The notes under the pieces were generated by a model that saw nothing but the letters and a program-made list of their open reading frames with translations, did no database searches and had not been told where the DNA came from. A DNA stretch of 64,000 nt from [Clostridium] saccharolyticum WM1 (GTDB taxonomy: Bacteria > Bacillota > Clostridia > Lachnospirales > Lachnospiraceae): the NCBI RefSeq assembly GCF_000144625.1, contig NC_014376.1, positions 2,108,001 to 2,172,000 on the forward strand, in the 5' to 3' direction. The position numbers were made by a program, and so were the translations under genes. Positions 1-8,180 of the stretch are shown here, piece by piece; position 1 is the stretch's first letter, and each line of letters starts with the position of its first letter.

Positions 1-113
1 TTCAGGTTGAAGAATATCATTTTAAGGGAAATCGGGAAAAAATCAGGGAACAGTCTGTGGTAAAGGCTTTAGACCTGCTGCGCCGTTCCATTCTTAAGCA
101 CTACCATTCATGA
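1..113 (+). CDS. cinA: C-terminal end of CinA-type nicotinamide-nucleotide amidase (partial)
   Basis: An open frame enters from the window edge (first full codon at base 3) and stops with TGA at 111-113. The 36 visible residues include YHFKGNREKIREQS and then ALDLLRRSIL. This matches the C-terminal end of the CinA/PncC family (F-x-G-x-R-x-x-I-R-x-x-S, then a leucine-rich last helix). That family deamidates nicotinamide mononucleotide in pyridine nucleotide recycling. The family call is from memory of the motif and rests on a very short stretch, so full length and N-terminal domain cannot be judged. Confidence 0.62.
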   Translation, partial: QVEEYHFKGNREKIREQSVVKALDLLRRSILKHYHS

Positions 114-135
114 AACCTTCCGGAAGGAGAGAAAA

Positions 136-1458
136 GTGGAGACCCGTTTGCTGAAAAAACAGATGACTGCAGCGTACCAGTACTCTTATGTAAGACTGGT
201 GCTGAATTATTACACTTTATTTGAAATCATAGGAGAGAAGCCGGTGATCCCGGAGCGTATCTTTTCCTGCTGCCAGCGGCTTAATGGATTGCTTAAGGAG
301 CATTTCTCCGGTAAAAATGCAGAAGAAGAACTGCTGAAGCTTCGGAAGGACATTACTCATGAAGTGGAGGTCCTGACTTCCTATACCGATTGCTTTCAGA
401 TTTATGAATATGTTTTAAACAGAATGGAACGAACGTTTAGGGTACTGCCGGAAACCGGGCTTGATGATGAAAGCTTTGCAAAGCGTCTCGTAGATTTTAT
501 AACGGATACCAAAGAAACGGCTGTAATGAACGGAAGGATCAGGCAGATCATCGGACAGCTTCCGGTTCGTCTGACCAAACAGAAATTTTACAGCCTTGTT
601 ATGGAAGGGCTGTCTGTTTATATAGGTTCACCAAGGGAAAACCTTCAGGATATGATGGATACCCTGCGCACGGAATCCATGGCGAAGCTGCCGATGGGTA
701 TGGAGGAAGGGCATAAAGACTTATTTGAGCTTTTGGAACAGTTCCGCCATGCAGATTATAAGACCATGACTGGGGAAGGCTATGAAGAAGCTGCTGCAAA
801 GCTTAGCCTTGCCTGTGAAGGACTTATGGATGAGTCAGGACTTTACCTCATGCTACAGGATATCATCAATGATTTCTGCGTTCTTATATTTGCCAGGCAG
901 GAAGCAGTTATCGATGTGAAAGAGGAGGAACTGTACTCTTCCTTAACGGGGGAGATTCTGGAAAAGTTCAGCAAAGAAGATTTTACTCCCGTAAATGAAG
1001 ATTTTTTTGACAGGCTCACACAACTGGAGGGAAGACAGGAAGCATGCTATGAGCGTTATTTAAGGGCGGAACTGCCGGAAGAGAGCAATCAATGGAATCA
1101 GGATCCGGATTACATTAAGGCAGTGAATGTGGACAGGCTTTTGTCCGGAAGCAGCTTCGTGGCATTAAAAAAGACGGGCGAAAAAGTAGAAACAGCCATA
1201 GTTGACCGTTCCTTTCTGGAGGAAAGGGCAGGAGAGTATTTTGAAGAGCTTGAGAAGGTGTTAACCGGCGCTTCCAGGCCTGTGGCAAGGGCAATTATGG
1301 CTAAGGTCTTATCAGACCTTCCTGTCTATTTCAATTCGATTGATGAAATAAAGGCATATATAGAAGGAAGCTTTCAAAGCTGTCTGGATGAAGCAGAAAA
1401 AGAAACTTGCAAGGAATTATTGGAAGAGCTGATGGATGATGAAAATAATCTGGTATGA
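136..1458 (+). CDS. Conserved hypothetical protein (possibly DUF6179-like), 440 aa
   Basis: The GTG start at 136 is set by the ribosome site GGAAGGAGA at 122-130. The protein is soluble-looking, acidic and largely helical, with no signal peptide or membrane segment. The stretch QLPVRLTKQKFYSLV (about 140-155) and a C-terminal acidic tail stand out. I do not know a function. The overall pattern reminds me of the clostridial DUF6179 family, but I cannot verify that. It lies just after cinA and overlaps the next small gene by 23 bases, so the two are probably translated together. A link to sporulation is suggested only by the downstream ytfI-gerW pair. Confidence 0.72.
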   Translation: METRLLKKQMTAAYQYSYVRLVLNYYTLFEIIGEKPVIPERIFSCCQRLNGLLKEHFSGKNAEEELLKLRKDITHEVEVLTSYTDCFQIYEYVLNRMERTFRVLPETGLDDESFAKRLVDFITDTKETAVMNGRIRQIIGQLPVRLTKQKFYSLVMEGLSVYIGSPRENLQDMMDTLRTESMAKLPMGMEEGHKDLFELLEQFRHADYKTMTGEGYEEAAAKLSLACEGLMDESGLYLMLQDIINDFCVLIFARQEAVIDVKEEELYSSLTGEILEKFSKEDFTPVNEDFFDRLTQLEGRQEACYERYLRAELPEESNQWNQDPDYIKAVNVDRLLSGSSFVALKKTGEKVETAIVDRSFLEERAGEYFEELEKVLTGASRPVARAIMAKVLSDLPVYFNSIDEIKAYIEGSFQSCLDEAEKETCKELLEELMDDENNLV

Positions 1459-1768
1459 CCATTTGTACGTAGGTGAAAAAGCGAAAAAGAAACGTTACCG
1501 GATCATTCAGGGGATCCGTAAGTCAAAGTCCGGTCCGGGGATTTATGTGATTACGCCTGCAGTAAATGGGAATAATATACTTGATATCTATCCGGCAATG
1601 ACGATTTCAGGGTCCGCTTACCAGGATGAAGAATTTCTCATTTTGGGCATTGCATCCAGTTACTGGGAGGCGTTAGAGGTGGCCGGGATTATCGTCAATG
1701 ATATGTACCGGAAAACAGGAGGCTTCGATCTGTCTGGTTTTATTGGGAAAGAGGCCGGTAAGGTGTGA
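1436..1768 (+). CDS. Conserved hypothetical protein, 110 aa
   Basis: The gene starts inside the end of the upstream frame (ATGATG at 1436/1439) and stops 7 bases before the next start. The small alpha/beta protein has a basic N-terminal part (GEKAKKKRYR) followed by strands such as GIYVITPAV. The C-terminal half ends with the pattern YWEALEVAGIIVNDMY. No catalytic motif, signal peptide or membrane helix is visible. Tight overlap with both neighbours implies one operon with the 440-aa protein and ytfI. I do not recognise a function. The second ATG (1439) is an equally possible start. Confidence 0.68.
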   Translation: MMKIIWYDHLYVGEKAKKKRYRIIQGIRKSKSGPGIYVITPAVNGNNILDIYPAMTISGSAYQDEEFLILGIASSYWEALEVAGIIVNDMYRKTGGFDLSGFIGKEAGKV

Positions 1769-1775
1769 GGTGTTC

Positions 1776-2765
1776 ATGCTTCATGTAATATTGTTAATAC
1801 TTAAAATCTTAGGACTGCTGTTGCTCATTGTTTTGGGATTTCTCCTTGCTGTGGTTCTGCTGGTCCTCCTGGTACCGGTCCGGTATCAGGCGGAGGGATC
1901 CTATAACGGGAAGGTGAAGGGAAAGGCCAGATTTACATGGCTTTTACATATCCTTTCCGTTACAGTGCAATATGAGGAAGATGTATTGGCTATGGTCAGG
2001 ATCTTCGGTTTCCGTATTGGAAAGCAAAAGAAGATAGACACAGAGCTTAAGGAAGCGGAAGAAATCATGGTTCAGGCCATGGAAGTAATGGAGCCGGAAC
2101 CCTTAAATGAAGCCCGGGATATAAAAGATAAGGCCCATGACAGGAATCAGAACGTACCAGTAAGTCCGCCCGCTTCAAAGGAAAAAACCTGGGAAGAACC
2201 GAAGGATGCATGGCTGGAAGAACCCATAGGAGGGACAAAGGATGCATCAGGGGCAGCATCTAAGGACGAACCAAAGGCTGGCTCCAGGAGGAAAAAGAGT
2301 TTCCGTATGACCGATTTTTTTGCCAGGCTTAAGAAGATGGTTCTCACGGTTTTTACAAAACTTAAGTTTTTTTTCCGAAGGATTTGTGATACACTGAAAA
2401 CAGCCAAAGATAAAAAAGATGAGATCCATGCCTGGATTTCCAATAAGGAGAACCAGAAGACCGTAAAGCTGCTATTCAGACAGGGGAAAAAGCTGCTCCG
2501 ACATATCCTTCCCCGCAAAGGAACGATAAACATAACCTTTGGCTTTGATGATCCATACTTAACCGGCCAGGCGCTTACCTATGCAAGCGTTGTATATCCC
2601 CTTTGCCATAAACACTTAAACCTGTATCCGGTTTTTGATCAAACCGTGTTTACTGCAGAAGGAAGGTTTCGGGGCAGGATCCGCACGGGGGCGGTTCTTC
2701 TCATTGGATCTCGGATGCTGCTGGATAAGAATTTCAGGCACTTGTTAAAGGGATGGCTTCGATAA
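1776..2765 (+). CDS. ytfI: DUF2953 (YtfI-like) membrane-anchored protein, 329 aa
   Basis: I chose ATG 1776 because GTGAGG at 1765-1770 lies just upstream; an in-frame ATG at 1698 lies inside the previous gene and lacks a ribosome site. Residues 1-30 are a strongly hydrophobic helix (LLLIVLGFLLAVVLLVLLVPV), then the RYQAEGSY and KVKGKARFTWLLHIL stretches typical of DUF2953 proteins. A charged, low-complexity middle (about 110-180, rich in E, K, P) is followed by a second conserved region with FGFDDPYLTGQAL and a final GRIRTG. In Bacillus this family (ytfI) sits directly before ytfJ/gerW, as here. The role is unknown; a forespore membrane function is inferred from the pairing. Confidence 0.72.
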   Translation: MLHVILLILKILGLLLLIVLGFLLAVVLLVLLVPVRYQAEGSYNGKVKGKARFTWLLHILSVTVQYEEDVLAMVRIFGFRIGKQKKIDTELKEAEEIMVQAMEVMEPEPLNEARDIKDKAHDRNQNVPVSPPASKEKTWEEPKDAWLEEPIGGTKDASGAASKDEPKAGSRRKKSFRMTDFFARLKKMVLTVFTKLKFFFRRICDTLKTAKDKKDEIHAWISNKENQKTVKLLFRQGKKLLRHILPRKGTINITFGFDDPYLTGQALTYASVVYPLCHKHLNLYPVFDQTVFTAEGRFRGRIRTGAVLLIGSRMLLDKNFRHLLKGWLR

Positions 2766-2830
2766 AGAGGCTTCAACGCTGTATTTGGATGCGTTGCGTG
2801 GATTGATATGATAAAGGAGGAATGCTTAAC

Positions 2831-3241
2831 GTGGCAGAGAATAATTTTACATCTACGGTAGCTTCGCTGTTTAAGGGAATGGACACCTTTGTGGCGACAA
2901 AAACTGTGGTAGGAGATGCGGTAAAGCTGGATGATACCATCATTCTGCCTTTGGTGGATGTGACCTGCGGCATGGCTGCCGGGTCCTTTTCAGGAGATTC
3001 AAAGCAGAACGGGGCCGGGGGAATGCATGCAAAGATGAGTCCCAGTGCAGTACTCATCATTCAGAACGGAGTAACAAAGCTGGTAAATATTAAGCAGCAG
3101 GATGCTGTGACGAAAATTTTGGACATGGTCCCAGATTTTGTTAATAAATTTGCCGGAGGAACCAAAGAGGTCTCACCGGAAGCCTTAAAGGTGGCGGAGG
3201 AGATGGCCGCTGCAGAAGAGAATAAAAAAGCGGAAGAATAA
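2831..3241 (+). CDS. gerW: GerW/YtfJ-family sporulation protein
   Basis: The 136-aa protein begins with a GTG at 2831, ten bases after the GGAGG at 2816-2820. An ATG at 2822 is in frame but only one base from that site, so it is less likely. Diagnostic family segments are TSLF-like TVASLFKGMDTFVATKTVVGD, IILPLVDVTCGMAAG, a Gly-rich GAGGMHAKMSPSA and VTKLVNI. The C-terminus is a charged helix. The B. subtilis homolog YtfJ (GerW) is made in the forespore and needed for normal germination. Its place directly downstream of ytfI supports the call. No promoter between the two was obvious. Confidence 0.85.
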   Translation: MAENNFTSTVASLFKGMDTFVATKTVVGDAVKLDDTIILPLVDVTCGMAAGSFSGDSKQNGAGGMHAKMSPSAVLIIQNGVTKLVNIKQQDAVTKILDMVPDFVNKFAGGTKEVSPEALKVAEEMAAAEENKKAEE

Positions 3242-3262
3242 GAAGGGGATAAGCCGCATAGG

Positions 3263-3433
3263 ATGTCATATAGCCTGAATGGATTGAGGGATGATATGAG
3301 AAGAGTATGCGGACTTATGCTGTTCTGCTTCGGAGCGGGCATGGCAATCCTGCTTTTTATCCCGGCGACTATCGTTACGATCCTGTTTATTATCGGATGT
3401 CTGGTACTGGGATATAACCTGTTCTGCTGCTGA
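3263..3433 (+). CDS. Small membrane protein, 56 aa (or 45 aa)
   Basis: A short open frame starts at ATG 3263, or at ATG 3296, where GAGGG at 3286-3290 gives a better-spaced ribosome site. It ends at TGA 3431-3433. It encodes two hydrophobic segments around a proline turn (GLMLFCFGAGMAILLF then PATIVTILFIIGCLVLGYN) and ends in FCC. It sits 22 bases after gerW and is followed by a hairpin, consistent with a last operon gene. The amphipathic start, clean hydrophobic pattern and position favour a real product; no family was recognised. Confidence 0.5.
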   Translation: MSYSLNGLRDDMRRVCGLMLFCFGAGMAILLFIPATIVTILFIIGCLVLGYNLFCC

Positions 3434-3455
3434 TCAAGCGATGCTGTTAAAATAA

Positions 3456-3481
3456 ATGGGGCCATGTTCCAAAGGCCCCAT
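3456..3481 (+). terminator. Hairpin after the gerW operon
   Basis: An 8-bp perfect stem ATGGGGCC (3456-3463) / GGCCCCAT (3474-3481) with a 10-base loop follows the small membrane gene. The + strand tail is not U-rich, so termination may be weak or shared with the adjoining rpmB hairpin. Confidence 0.5.
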
Positions 3482-3490
3482 GAAAACGAC

Positions 3491-3524
3491 TAAAAAAATA
3501 CTCCTGACTGTTACCAGCCAGGAG
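3491..3524 (-). terminator. rpmB rho-independent terminator
   Basis: The stem CTCCTG-A-CTG (3501-3510) pairs with CAG-C-CAGGAG (3515-3524). Read on the minus strand it is followed by a run of seven T (3492-3498), just beyond the rpmB stop codon. Confidence 0.7.
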
Positions 3525-3534
3525 TTTCCTTCAA

Positions 3535-3720
3535 TTAAGCTCTTTCAACTAATCCGGATCTTAAGCAGGAAGTACATACGTACATCTTCTTAGCGCCGCC
3601 ATTAACTTTCACTTTAACGGACTTCACATTTGCTTTCCACATCTTGTTGGATCTTCTATGGGAATGGCTCACTGCGTTGCCAAAGTGAGCAGCTTTTTCA
3701 CAAATTGCACATTTAGCCAT
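3535..3720 (-). CDS. rpmB: 50S ribosomal protein L28
   Basis: The 61-aa protein starts MAKCAICEKA and carries the L28 core VSHSHRRSNK with a basic middle. Two cysteine pairs (Cys4/Cys7 and the later CTSC) form the zinc-ribbon version of L28. It is a structural protein of the large subunit. A strong ribosome site (AAGGAGGTGC on the minus strand, 3724-3733) precedes the ATG. The gene stands alone, divergent from asp23-fakA-recG, an arrangement standard in Firmicutes. The zinc-binding form may be replaced by a cysteine-free paralog under zinc limitation in some bacteria; none is seen here. Confidence 0.95.
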   Translation of the reverse strand: MAKCAICEKAAHFGNAVSHSHRRSNKMWKANVKSVKVKVNGGAKKMYVCTSCLRSGLVERA

Positions 3721-3780
3721 GATTGCACCTCCTTAAAAGCTACTTGGATTTTTTATGGTTTAAAAATCCACAACAAATGT

Positions 3781-3809
3781 ATGATAACAGAAAATCAGTG
3801 GTTTTGCAA
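3781..3809 (-). promoter_or_regulatory. rpmB sigma-A promoter
   Basis: On the minus strand TTGCAA (3809-3804) and TATCAT (3786-3781) are separated by exactly 17 bases, 60 bases upstream of the rpmB start. Confidence 0.68.
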
Positions 3810-3888
3810 GTGAAAATTAAAAATTTGTTTCTTTTTTTGGAAAAATCATGTATAATCAATTAAGACAGAAAGAACGGAGGTAGAGACT

Positions 3889-4245
3889 ATGAAGGGTTAT
3901 ATCAATAATAGACTGGGCGAAATCCAGGTAAGCCCTGATGTTATCGCTATGTATGCCGGAACGACTGCAGTGGAATGCTTCGGTATTGTCGGTATGGCGG
4001 CTGTCAGCATGAAAGACGGACTTGTTAAACTTTTAAAGCGGGAAGGCCTGACTCACGGAATTAATGTGAACATCCAGGACAACCATATTACCATTGATTT
4101 CCATGTGATTGTAGCTTATGGAATCAGCATTTCTGCGGTAGCGGATAACTTGATTGAAAATGTAAAATACAAAGTAGAAGAATTCACCGGTATGACGGTA
4201 GATAAGATTAACATCTTTGTCGAAGGCGTAAGAGTGATTGATTAA
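3889..4245 (+). CDS. Asp23/Gls24 family protein (YloU-like)
   Basis: The 118-aa protein has the family's core: GEIQVSPDVIAMYAGTTAVECFGIVGMAA, a central VNIQDNHITIDFHVIVAYG strand pair and the C-terminal motif VDKINIFVEGVRV. The ATG at 3889 follows ACGGAGG. Asp23-domain proteins are small cytoplasmic or membrane-associated proteins linked to envelope stress in staphylococci; in B. subtilis YloU is encoded next to the DAK-domain protein YloV, as here. A TATAAT at 3851-3856 may be its -10 box, although I see no good -35. The 14-base gap to the next gene implies co-translation. Confidence 0.88.
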   Translation: MKGYINNRLGEIQVSPDVIAMYAGTTAVECFGIVGMAAVSMKDGLVKLLKREGLTHGINVNIQDNHITIDFHVIVAYGISISAVADNLIENVKYKVEEFTGMTVDKINIFVEGVRVID

Positions 4246-4259
4246 GGAGGAAACTACCT

Positions 4260-5933
4260 GTGGGTATGAAGTATATAGACGCCGAGATGCTGCAAAAGGC
4301 ATTTCTGGCAGGAGCAAAAGGACTGGAAGCGAAGAAAGAATGGATTAATGAACTGAATGTGTTTCCAGTGCCGGATGGTGATACCGGAACCAATATGACC
4401 ATGACCATCATGGCAGCGGCAAAGGAAGTGGCTGCCATCGAGAATCCTACCATGGAAGCCTTGGCGAAAGCAATTTCCTCCGGTTCTTTAAGAGGTGCAA
4501 GAGGAAACTCCGGCGTAATCCTGTCCCAGTTGTTCCGGGGCTTCACAAAAGAAATAGCCGGTGCAGACCGTGTAACTGCCACTGTTTTAGCCAATTCCTT
4601 TGTAAGGGCAACGGAAACCGCATATAAAGCGGTTATGAAGCCTAAAGAGGGAACCATTCTTACGGTAGCCAGAGGCATGGCGGAAAAGGCAGCGGAGCTG
4701 GTTACGGAGACCGAGGACATCCTGGAATTCTGCCAGAAGGTGATCGATCACGGTGATTACGTATTGAGCCAGACTCCGGAAATGCTCCCTATTTTAAAAC
4801 AGGCCGGAGTGGTGGATTCCGGCGGCCAGGGGCTTATGCAGGTCATGAAGGGAGCTCTTGACTGCCTTATGGGCAAGGAAATGGATTTATCTTTAGAGGG
4901 CGTAAAGCGTCCGGATACCCATACTGGGGCTCAGGGTGCCAAACTGGATGACATTGATATTAAATTCGGTTATTGTACTGAATTTATCATCAATCTGGAA
5001 AATCGATATGATGATAAGACAGAGCATGAATTTAAGGGATACCTGGAATCCATCGGGGATTCCATTGTGGTTGTGTCGGATGAAGATATGGTAAAGGTTC
5101 ACGTTCATACCAATGATCCGGGGCTTGCAATCCAAAAGGCCCTTACGTTCGGCTCTTTATCCCGTATGAAGATTGATAATATGAGGGAAGAGCATCAGGA
5201 AAAGCTGATTAAGGAATCGGAAAAGCTGGCGGCACAGCAGAAGGCGGAAGAAGAAAAAAGGGCGGAAAAGAGAAAGCCTTATGGTTTTATTTCCGTATCC
5301 GCAGGAGAAGGCCTTGATGGAATATTCCAGGGGATCGGTGCCGACTATCTGATCCAGGGCGGACAGACCATGAACCCCAGTACAGAGGATATGCTCAATG
5401 CCATTGACCGGGTGAATGCAGACACCATCTACATTCTGCCTAACAATAAAAATATTATATTGGCTGCCGAGCAGGCGAAAAGCCTGGTGGAAGACAAGAA
5501 GATCATTGTGATCCCTTCAAAAACCATACCCCAGGGCATAACTGCCATCATTAATTTTGCGCCGGATCTGTCTCCGGAGGACAATGAGAAGATTATGACA
5601 GAAGAGATGGCCCGGGTAAAAACAGGACAGGTAACCTATGCGGTCCGCAATACCATGATTGATGATATTGAGATTCGGGAAGGGGACATCATGGCTTTGG
5701 GAGACAATGGTATCCTGGCAGTTGGAAAGGATATTGAACATACGGTGCTGGAAGCGATGAAGGCCATGGTGGAAGAGGAATCGGAGCTGGTGACTGTTTA
5801 TTACGGCAAGGATGTTAAGGAAGAGGATGCAGATGCGCTGAAGGAAAAAGCGGAAACGTTGTTTTCCCACTGTGAGATAGAGCTTCATGCAGGAGGCCAG
5901 CCAATTTATTATTATCTTATATCGGTAGAATAA
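4260..5933 (+). CDS. fakA: DAK2-domain protein, FakA/YloV-like fatty acid kinase subunit
   Basis: The GTG start at 4260 is nine bases from AAGGAGG (4244-4250). Residues 1-200 form the DAK2/DhaL-like nucleotide domain, with the metal-ATP motif PDGDTGTNM (38-46), the LRGARGNSGV stretch and GVVDSGGQG. A middle domain and a C-terminal DegV-like DUF1949 or Fak-B-like region follow, containing ILPNNKNI and the final GGQPIYYYLISVE. FakA phosphorylates FakB-bound fatty acids for phospholipid synthesis. No fakB is in this window, so the partner must be elsewhere. The length of 557 aa is normal for the family. Order asp23-fakA-recG is conserved in Firmicutes. Confidence 0.88.
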   Translation: MGMKYIDAEMLQKAFLAGAKGLEAKKEWINELNVFPVPDGDTGTNMTMTIMAAAKEVAAIENPTMEALAKAISSGSLRGARGNSGVILSQLFRGFTKEIAGADRVTATVLANSFVRATETAYKAVMKPKEGTILTVARGMAEKAAELVTETEDILEFCQKVIDHGDYVLSQTPEMLPILKQAGVVDSGGQGLMQVMKGALDCLMGKEMDLSLEGVKRPDTHTGAQGAKLDDIDIKFGYCTEFIINLENRYDDKTEHEFKGYLESIGDSIVVVSDEDMVKVHVHTNDPGLAIQKALTFGSLSRMKIDNMREEHQEKLIKESEKLAAQQKAEEEKRAEKRKPYGFISVSAGEGLDGIFQGIGADYLIQGGQTMNPSTEDMLNAIDRVNADTIYILPNNKNIILAAEQAKSLVEDKKIIVIPSKTIPQGITAIINFAPDLSPEDNEKIMTEEMARVKTGQVTYAVRNTMIDDIEIREGDIMALGDNGILAVGKDIEHTVLEAMKAMVEEESELVTVYYGKDVKEEDADALKEKAETLFSHCEIELHAGGQPIYYYLISVE

Positions 5934-5956
5934 AAAAAGCCTGCGGCATTTATATA

Positions 5957-5988
5957 CCGGGCAGACAACGTCCTGTCTGTCCGGTTTT
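5957..5988 (+). terminator. Intrinsic terminator between fakA and recG
   Basis: CCGG-G-CAGACA (5957-5967) pairs with TGTCTG-T-CCGG (5974-5984), an 11-bp stem with one G-T pair, followed by TTTT. It lies only 32 bases before the recG start, so it could also act as a partial attenuator. Confidence 0.62.
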
Positions 5989-6019
5989 GCTATGCAGAAA
6001 GAAAGGAGGGAGCCCGCCT

Positions 6020-8071
6020 GTGAACCATGAATCAATTAATTCCTTAAAAGGAATTGGAGAAAAAACAGGAAAATTGTTTCAAAAGGTGGGAGTAATAACC
6101 GTTGAAGATCTTCTGGAATATTACCCGAGAGCCTATGATACTTATGAGGAGCCTTCTCCTCTTGGTGAGCTGAAGCCGGACCAGGTGATGACGGTAGCCG
6201 GGATGCTTTATAAGACTCCTGATGTAAAACGGTACAGCCACATTCAGGTCATTACAACGACTTTAAAGGATATGACGGGTACTCTATTGCTCACATGGTA
6301 CAATATGCCTTATCTTCATACCACGTTAAAGGCGGGGATGCGAGCTGTTTTCCGCGGCCGGGTTGTGAAGAAAAACGGCCGTCTAACCATGGAACAGCCC
6401 GAAGTTTTTACTGCAGAAGCCTATGAACAGGTGGTCCATTCCATGCAGCCTGTTTACGGACAAACCAAGGGGCTGAGCAATAAAACCATTGTCAGGGCCC
6501 AACGGCAGGCTTTAAGCCTCCGTAGTATGGTAAGGGATTATATGCCTGCAGATTTACGAAGAAAACATGAACTGGCAGAATATAATTTTGCTATGGAACA
6601 TATTCATTTTCCGACGGACAGGAGCGAACTGCTATTTGCCAGAAAAAGGCTGGTGTTTGATGAGTTTTTTCTTTTTCTCATGGCAGTCCGGCGTTTAAAG
6701 GAGCGGAGAGAAGATAAGAAAAGTGCTTATGTGCTGAATCTGTCCCAGGAAGTGGAGACCTTAAGAAAAAGTCTTCCCTATTCCCTTACCAAGGCCCAGC
6801 AAAAGGTTTTAACCGAAATATACGGCGATCTGTCGGGCGGGAGGGTCATGAACCGTCTCATTCAGGGTGATGTAGGCTCCGGTAAAACAATTATTGCCAT
6901 ACTCTCTCTTTTACAGGCAGCTTATAACGGATACCAGGGAGCCCTTATGGCGCCTACGGAGGTACTCGCAAAGCAGCATCTGGAATCTATGACGGAGCTG
7001 TTCGCTGCTCATCATATTGATAAAAAGCCCATCCTTGTTACGGGATCCATGACGGCAAAGGAAAAAAGGATTGCCTACGAAAAGATCGCTTCCCATGAAG
7101 CGGATATTATTATCGGCACCCATGCTCTTATTCAGGATAAGGTGATATACGACAACCTGGCGTTGGTAATTACCGATGAGCAGCACCGGTTTGGAGTCGG
7201 CCAGAGGGAACTGTTAGGGAAAAAAGGAGAGGAACCTCATGTCCTTGTAATGAGTGCCACTCCTATTCCTAGAACCCTGGCCATTATCATTTACGGGGAT
7301 CTGGACATTTCTGTCATTGATGAGCTGCCTGCAAACCGTCTGCCAATTAAAAATTGTGTAGTAGATACCGGATACAGGAAAAAGGCCTATGAGTTTATAC
7401 GGAAAGAAATAGGGAATGGACGTCAGGCCTATGTGATCTGTCCTATGGTCGAGGCCAGCGAAATGATTGATGCGGAAAATGTACTGGATTATACAAAGAC
7501 CTTAAGAGAGGCCCTTCCGGGAATCACCGTGGAATATCTTCACGGAAAAATGAAACCAAAAGAGAAAAACGGCATCATGGAGCGCTTCGCCTGCGGGGAA
7601 ATCAAGGTCCTGGTTTCCACCACTGTGATTGAAGTCGGTGTCAACGTTCCCAATGCAACGGTCATGATGATTGAAAATGCGGAACGCTTTGGCTTGGCCC
7701 AGCTTCACCAGCTAAGAGGGCGTGTGGGGCGTGGGAAATACCAGTCTTATTGTATTATGGTAGGAGCCTCGGATCAGGAGGGGACAAAAGAACGCCTGGA
7801 TATTTTAAACCAGTCCAATGATGGTTTTTTTATTGCCTCGGAGGATTTAAAGCTTCGGGGACCGGGTGATATTTTCGGTATCAGACAGAGCGGGGATCTG
7901 GAATTTAAACTGGGGGATATTTTTACAGATGCGAATCTGTTAAAAACTGTATCAGAGGAAGTAAAGCGGATTTTTACAGAGGATCCGGAGCTGGAAAAAG
8001 AAGAACATCAGGAGCTGAAAAGAAAGCTGAAAGAGTATCTTGAGAAAAGCTATGATAAGCTTAATTTGTAA
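6020..8071 (+). CDS. recG: ATP-dependent DNA helicase RecG
   Basis: I take GTG 6020 as start: AAGGAGGG (6003-6010) is nine bases upstream, whereas a longer reading begins with a TTG inside the terminator. The 683-aa protein shows the N-terminal SINSLKGIGEKTGKLF HhH-like segment, the OB-fold wedge region, then the helicase core. Core motifs are Walker A GDVGSGKT, MAPTEVLAKQH (Ia), DEQHRFGVGQR (II), SATPIPRTLA (III), the motif V stretch STTVIEVGVNVPNA and QLRGRVGRG (VI). RecG remodels stalled forks and Holliday junctions. The length fits bacterial RecG. It is the last gene of the conserved asp23-fakA-recG order. Confidence 0.95.
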   Translation: MNHESINSLKGIGEKTGKLFQKVGVITVEDLLEYYPRAYDTYEEPSPLGELKPDQVMTVAGMLYKTPDVKRYSHIQVITTTLKDMTGTLLLTWYNMPYLHTTLKAGMRAVFRGRVVKKNGRLTMEQPEVFTAEAYEQVVHSMQPVYGQTKGLSNKTIVRAQRQALSLRSMVRDYMPADLRRKHELAEYNFAMEHIHFPTDRSELLFARKRLVFDEFFLFLMAVRRLKERREDKKSAYVLNLSQEVETLRKSLPYSLTKAQQKVLTEIYGDLSGGRVMNRLIQGDVGSGKTIIAILSLLQAAYNGYQGALMAPTEVLAKQHLESMTELFAAHHIDKKPILVTGSMTAKEKRIAYEKIASHEADIIIGTHALIQDKVIYDNLALVITDEQHRFGVGQRELLGKKGEEPHVLVMSATPIPRTLAIIIYGDLDISVIDELPANRLPIKNCVVDTGYRKKAYEFIRKEIGNGRQAYVICPMVEASEMIDAENVLDYTKTLREALPGITVEYLHGKMKPKEKNGIMERFACGEIKVLVSTTVIEVGVNVPNATVMMIENAERFGLAQLHQLRGRVGRGKYQSYCIMVGASDQEGTKERLDILNQSNDGFFIASEDLKLRGPGDIFGIRQSGDLEFKLGDIFTDANLLKTVSEEVKRIFTEDPELEKEEHQELKRKLKEYLEKSYDKLNL

Positions 8072-8180
8072 CAAAACTTTGTAAATTGATTATTTTTGCA
8101 GAAAATATTTGCACTTATCGACAAAAAATGATAAACTTATGAGCGTAAAATTATTATAGTAAGGAAACAGGAGGAATTAT

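Noticed and set aside
4208..4720. Open frame of 170 aa on the minus strand inside fakA
   Set aside because: Antisense shadow of a well-supported gene; low-complexity Ala/Val/Ser composition and no ribosome site.
5517..6035. Open frame of 172 aa on the minus strand across the fakA end
   Set aside because: Antisense to fakA and to the terminator; no ribosome site or recognisable domain.
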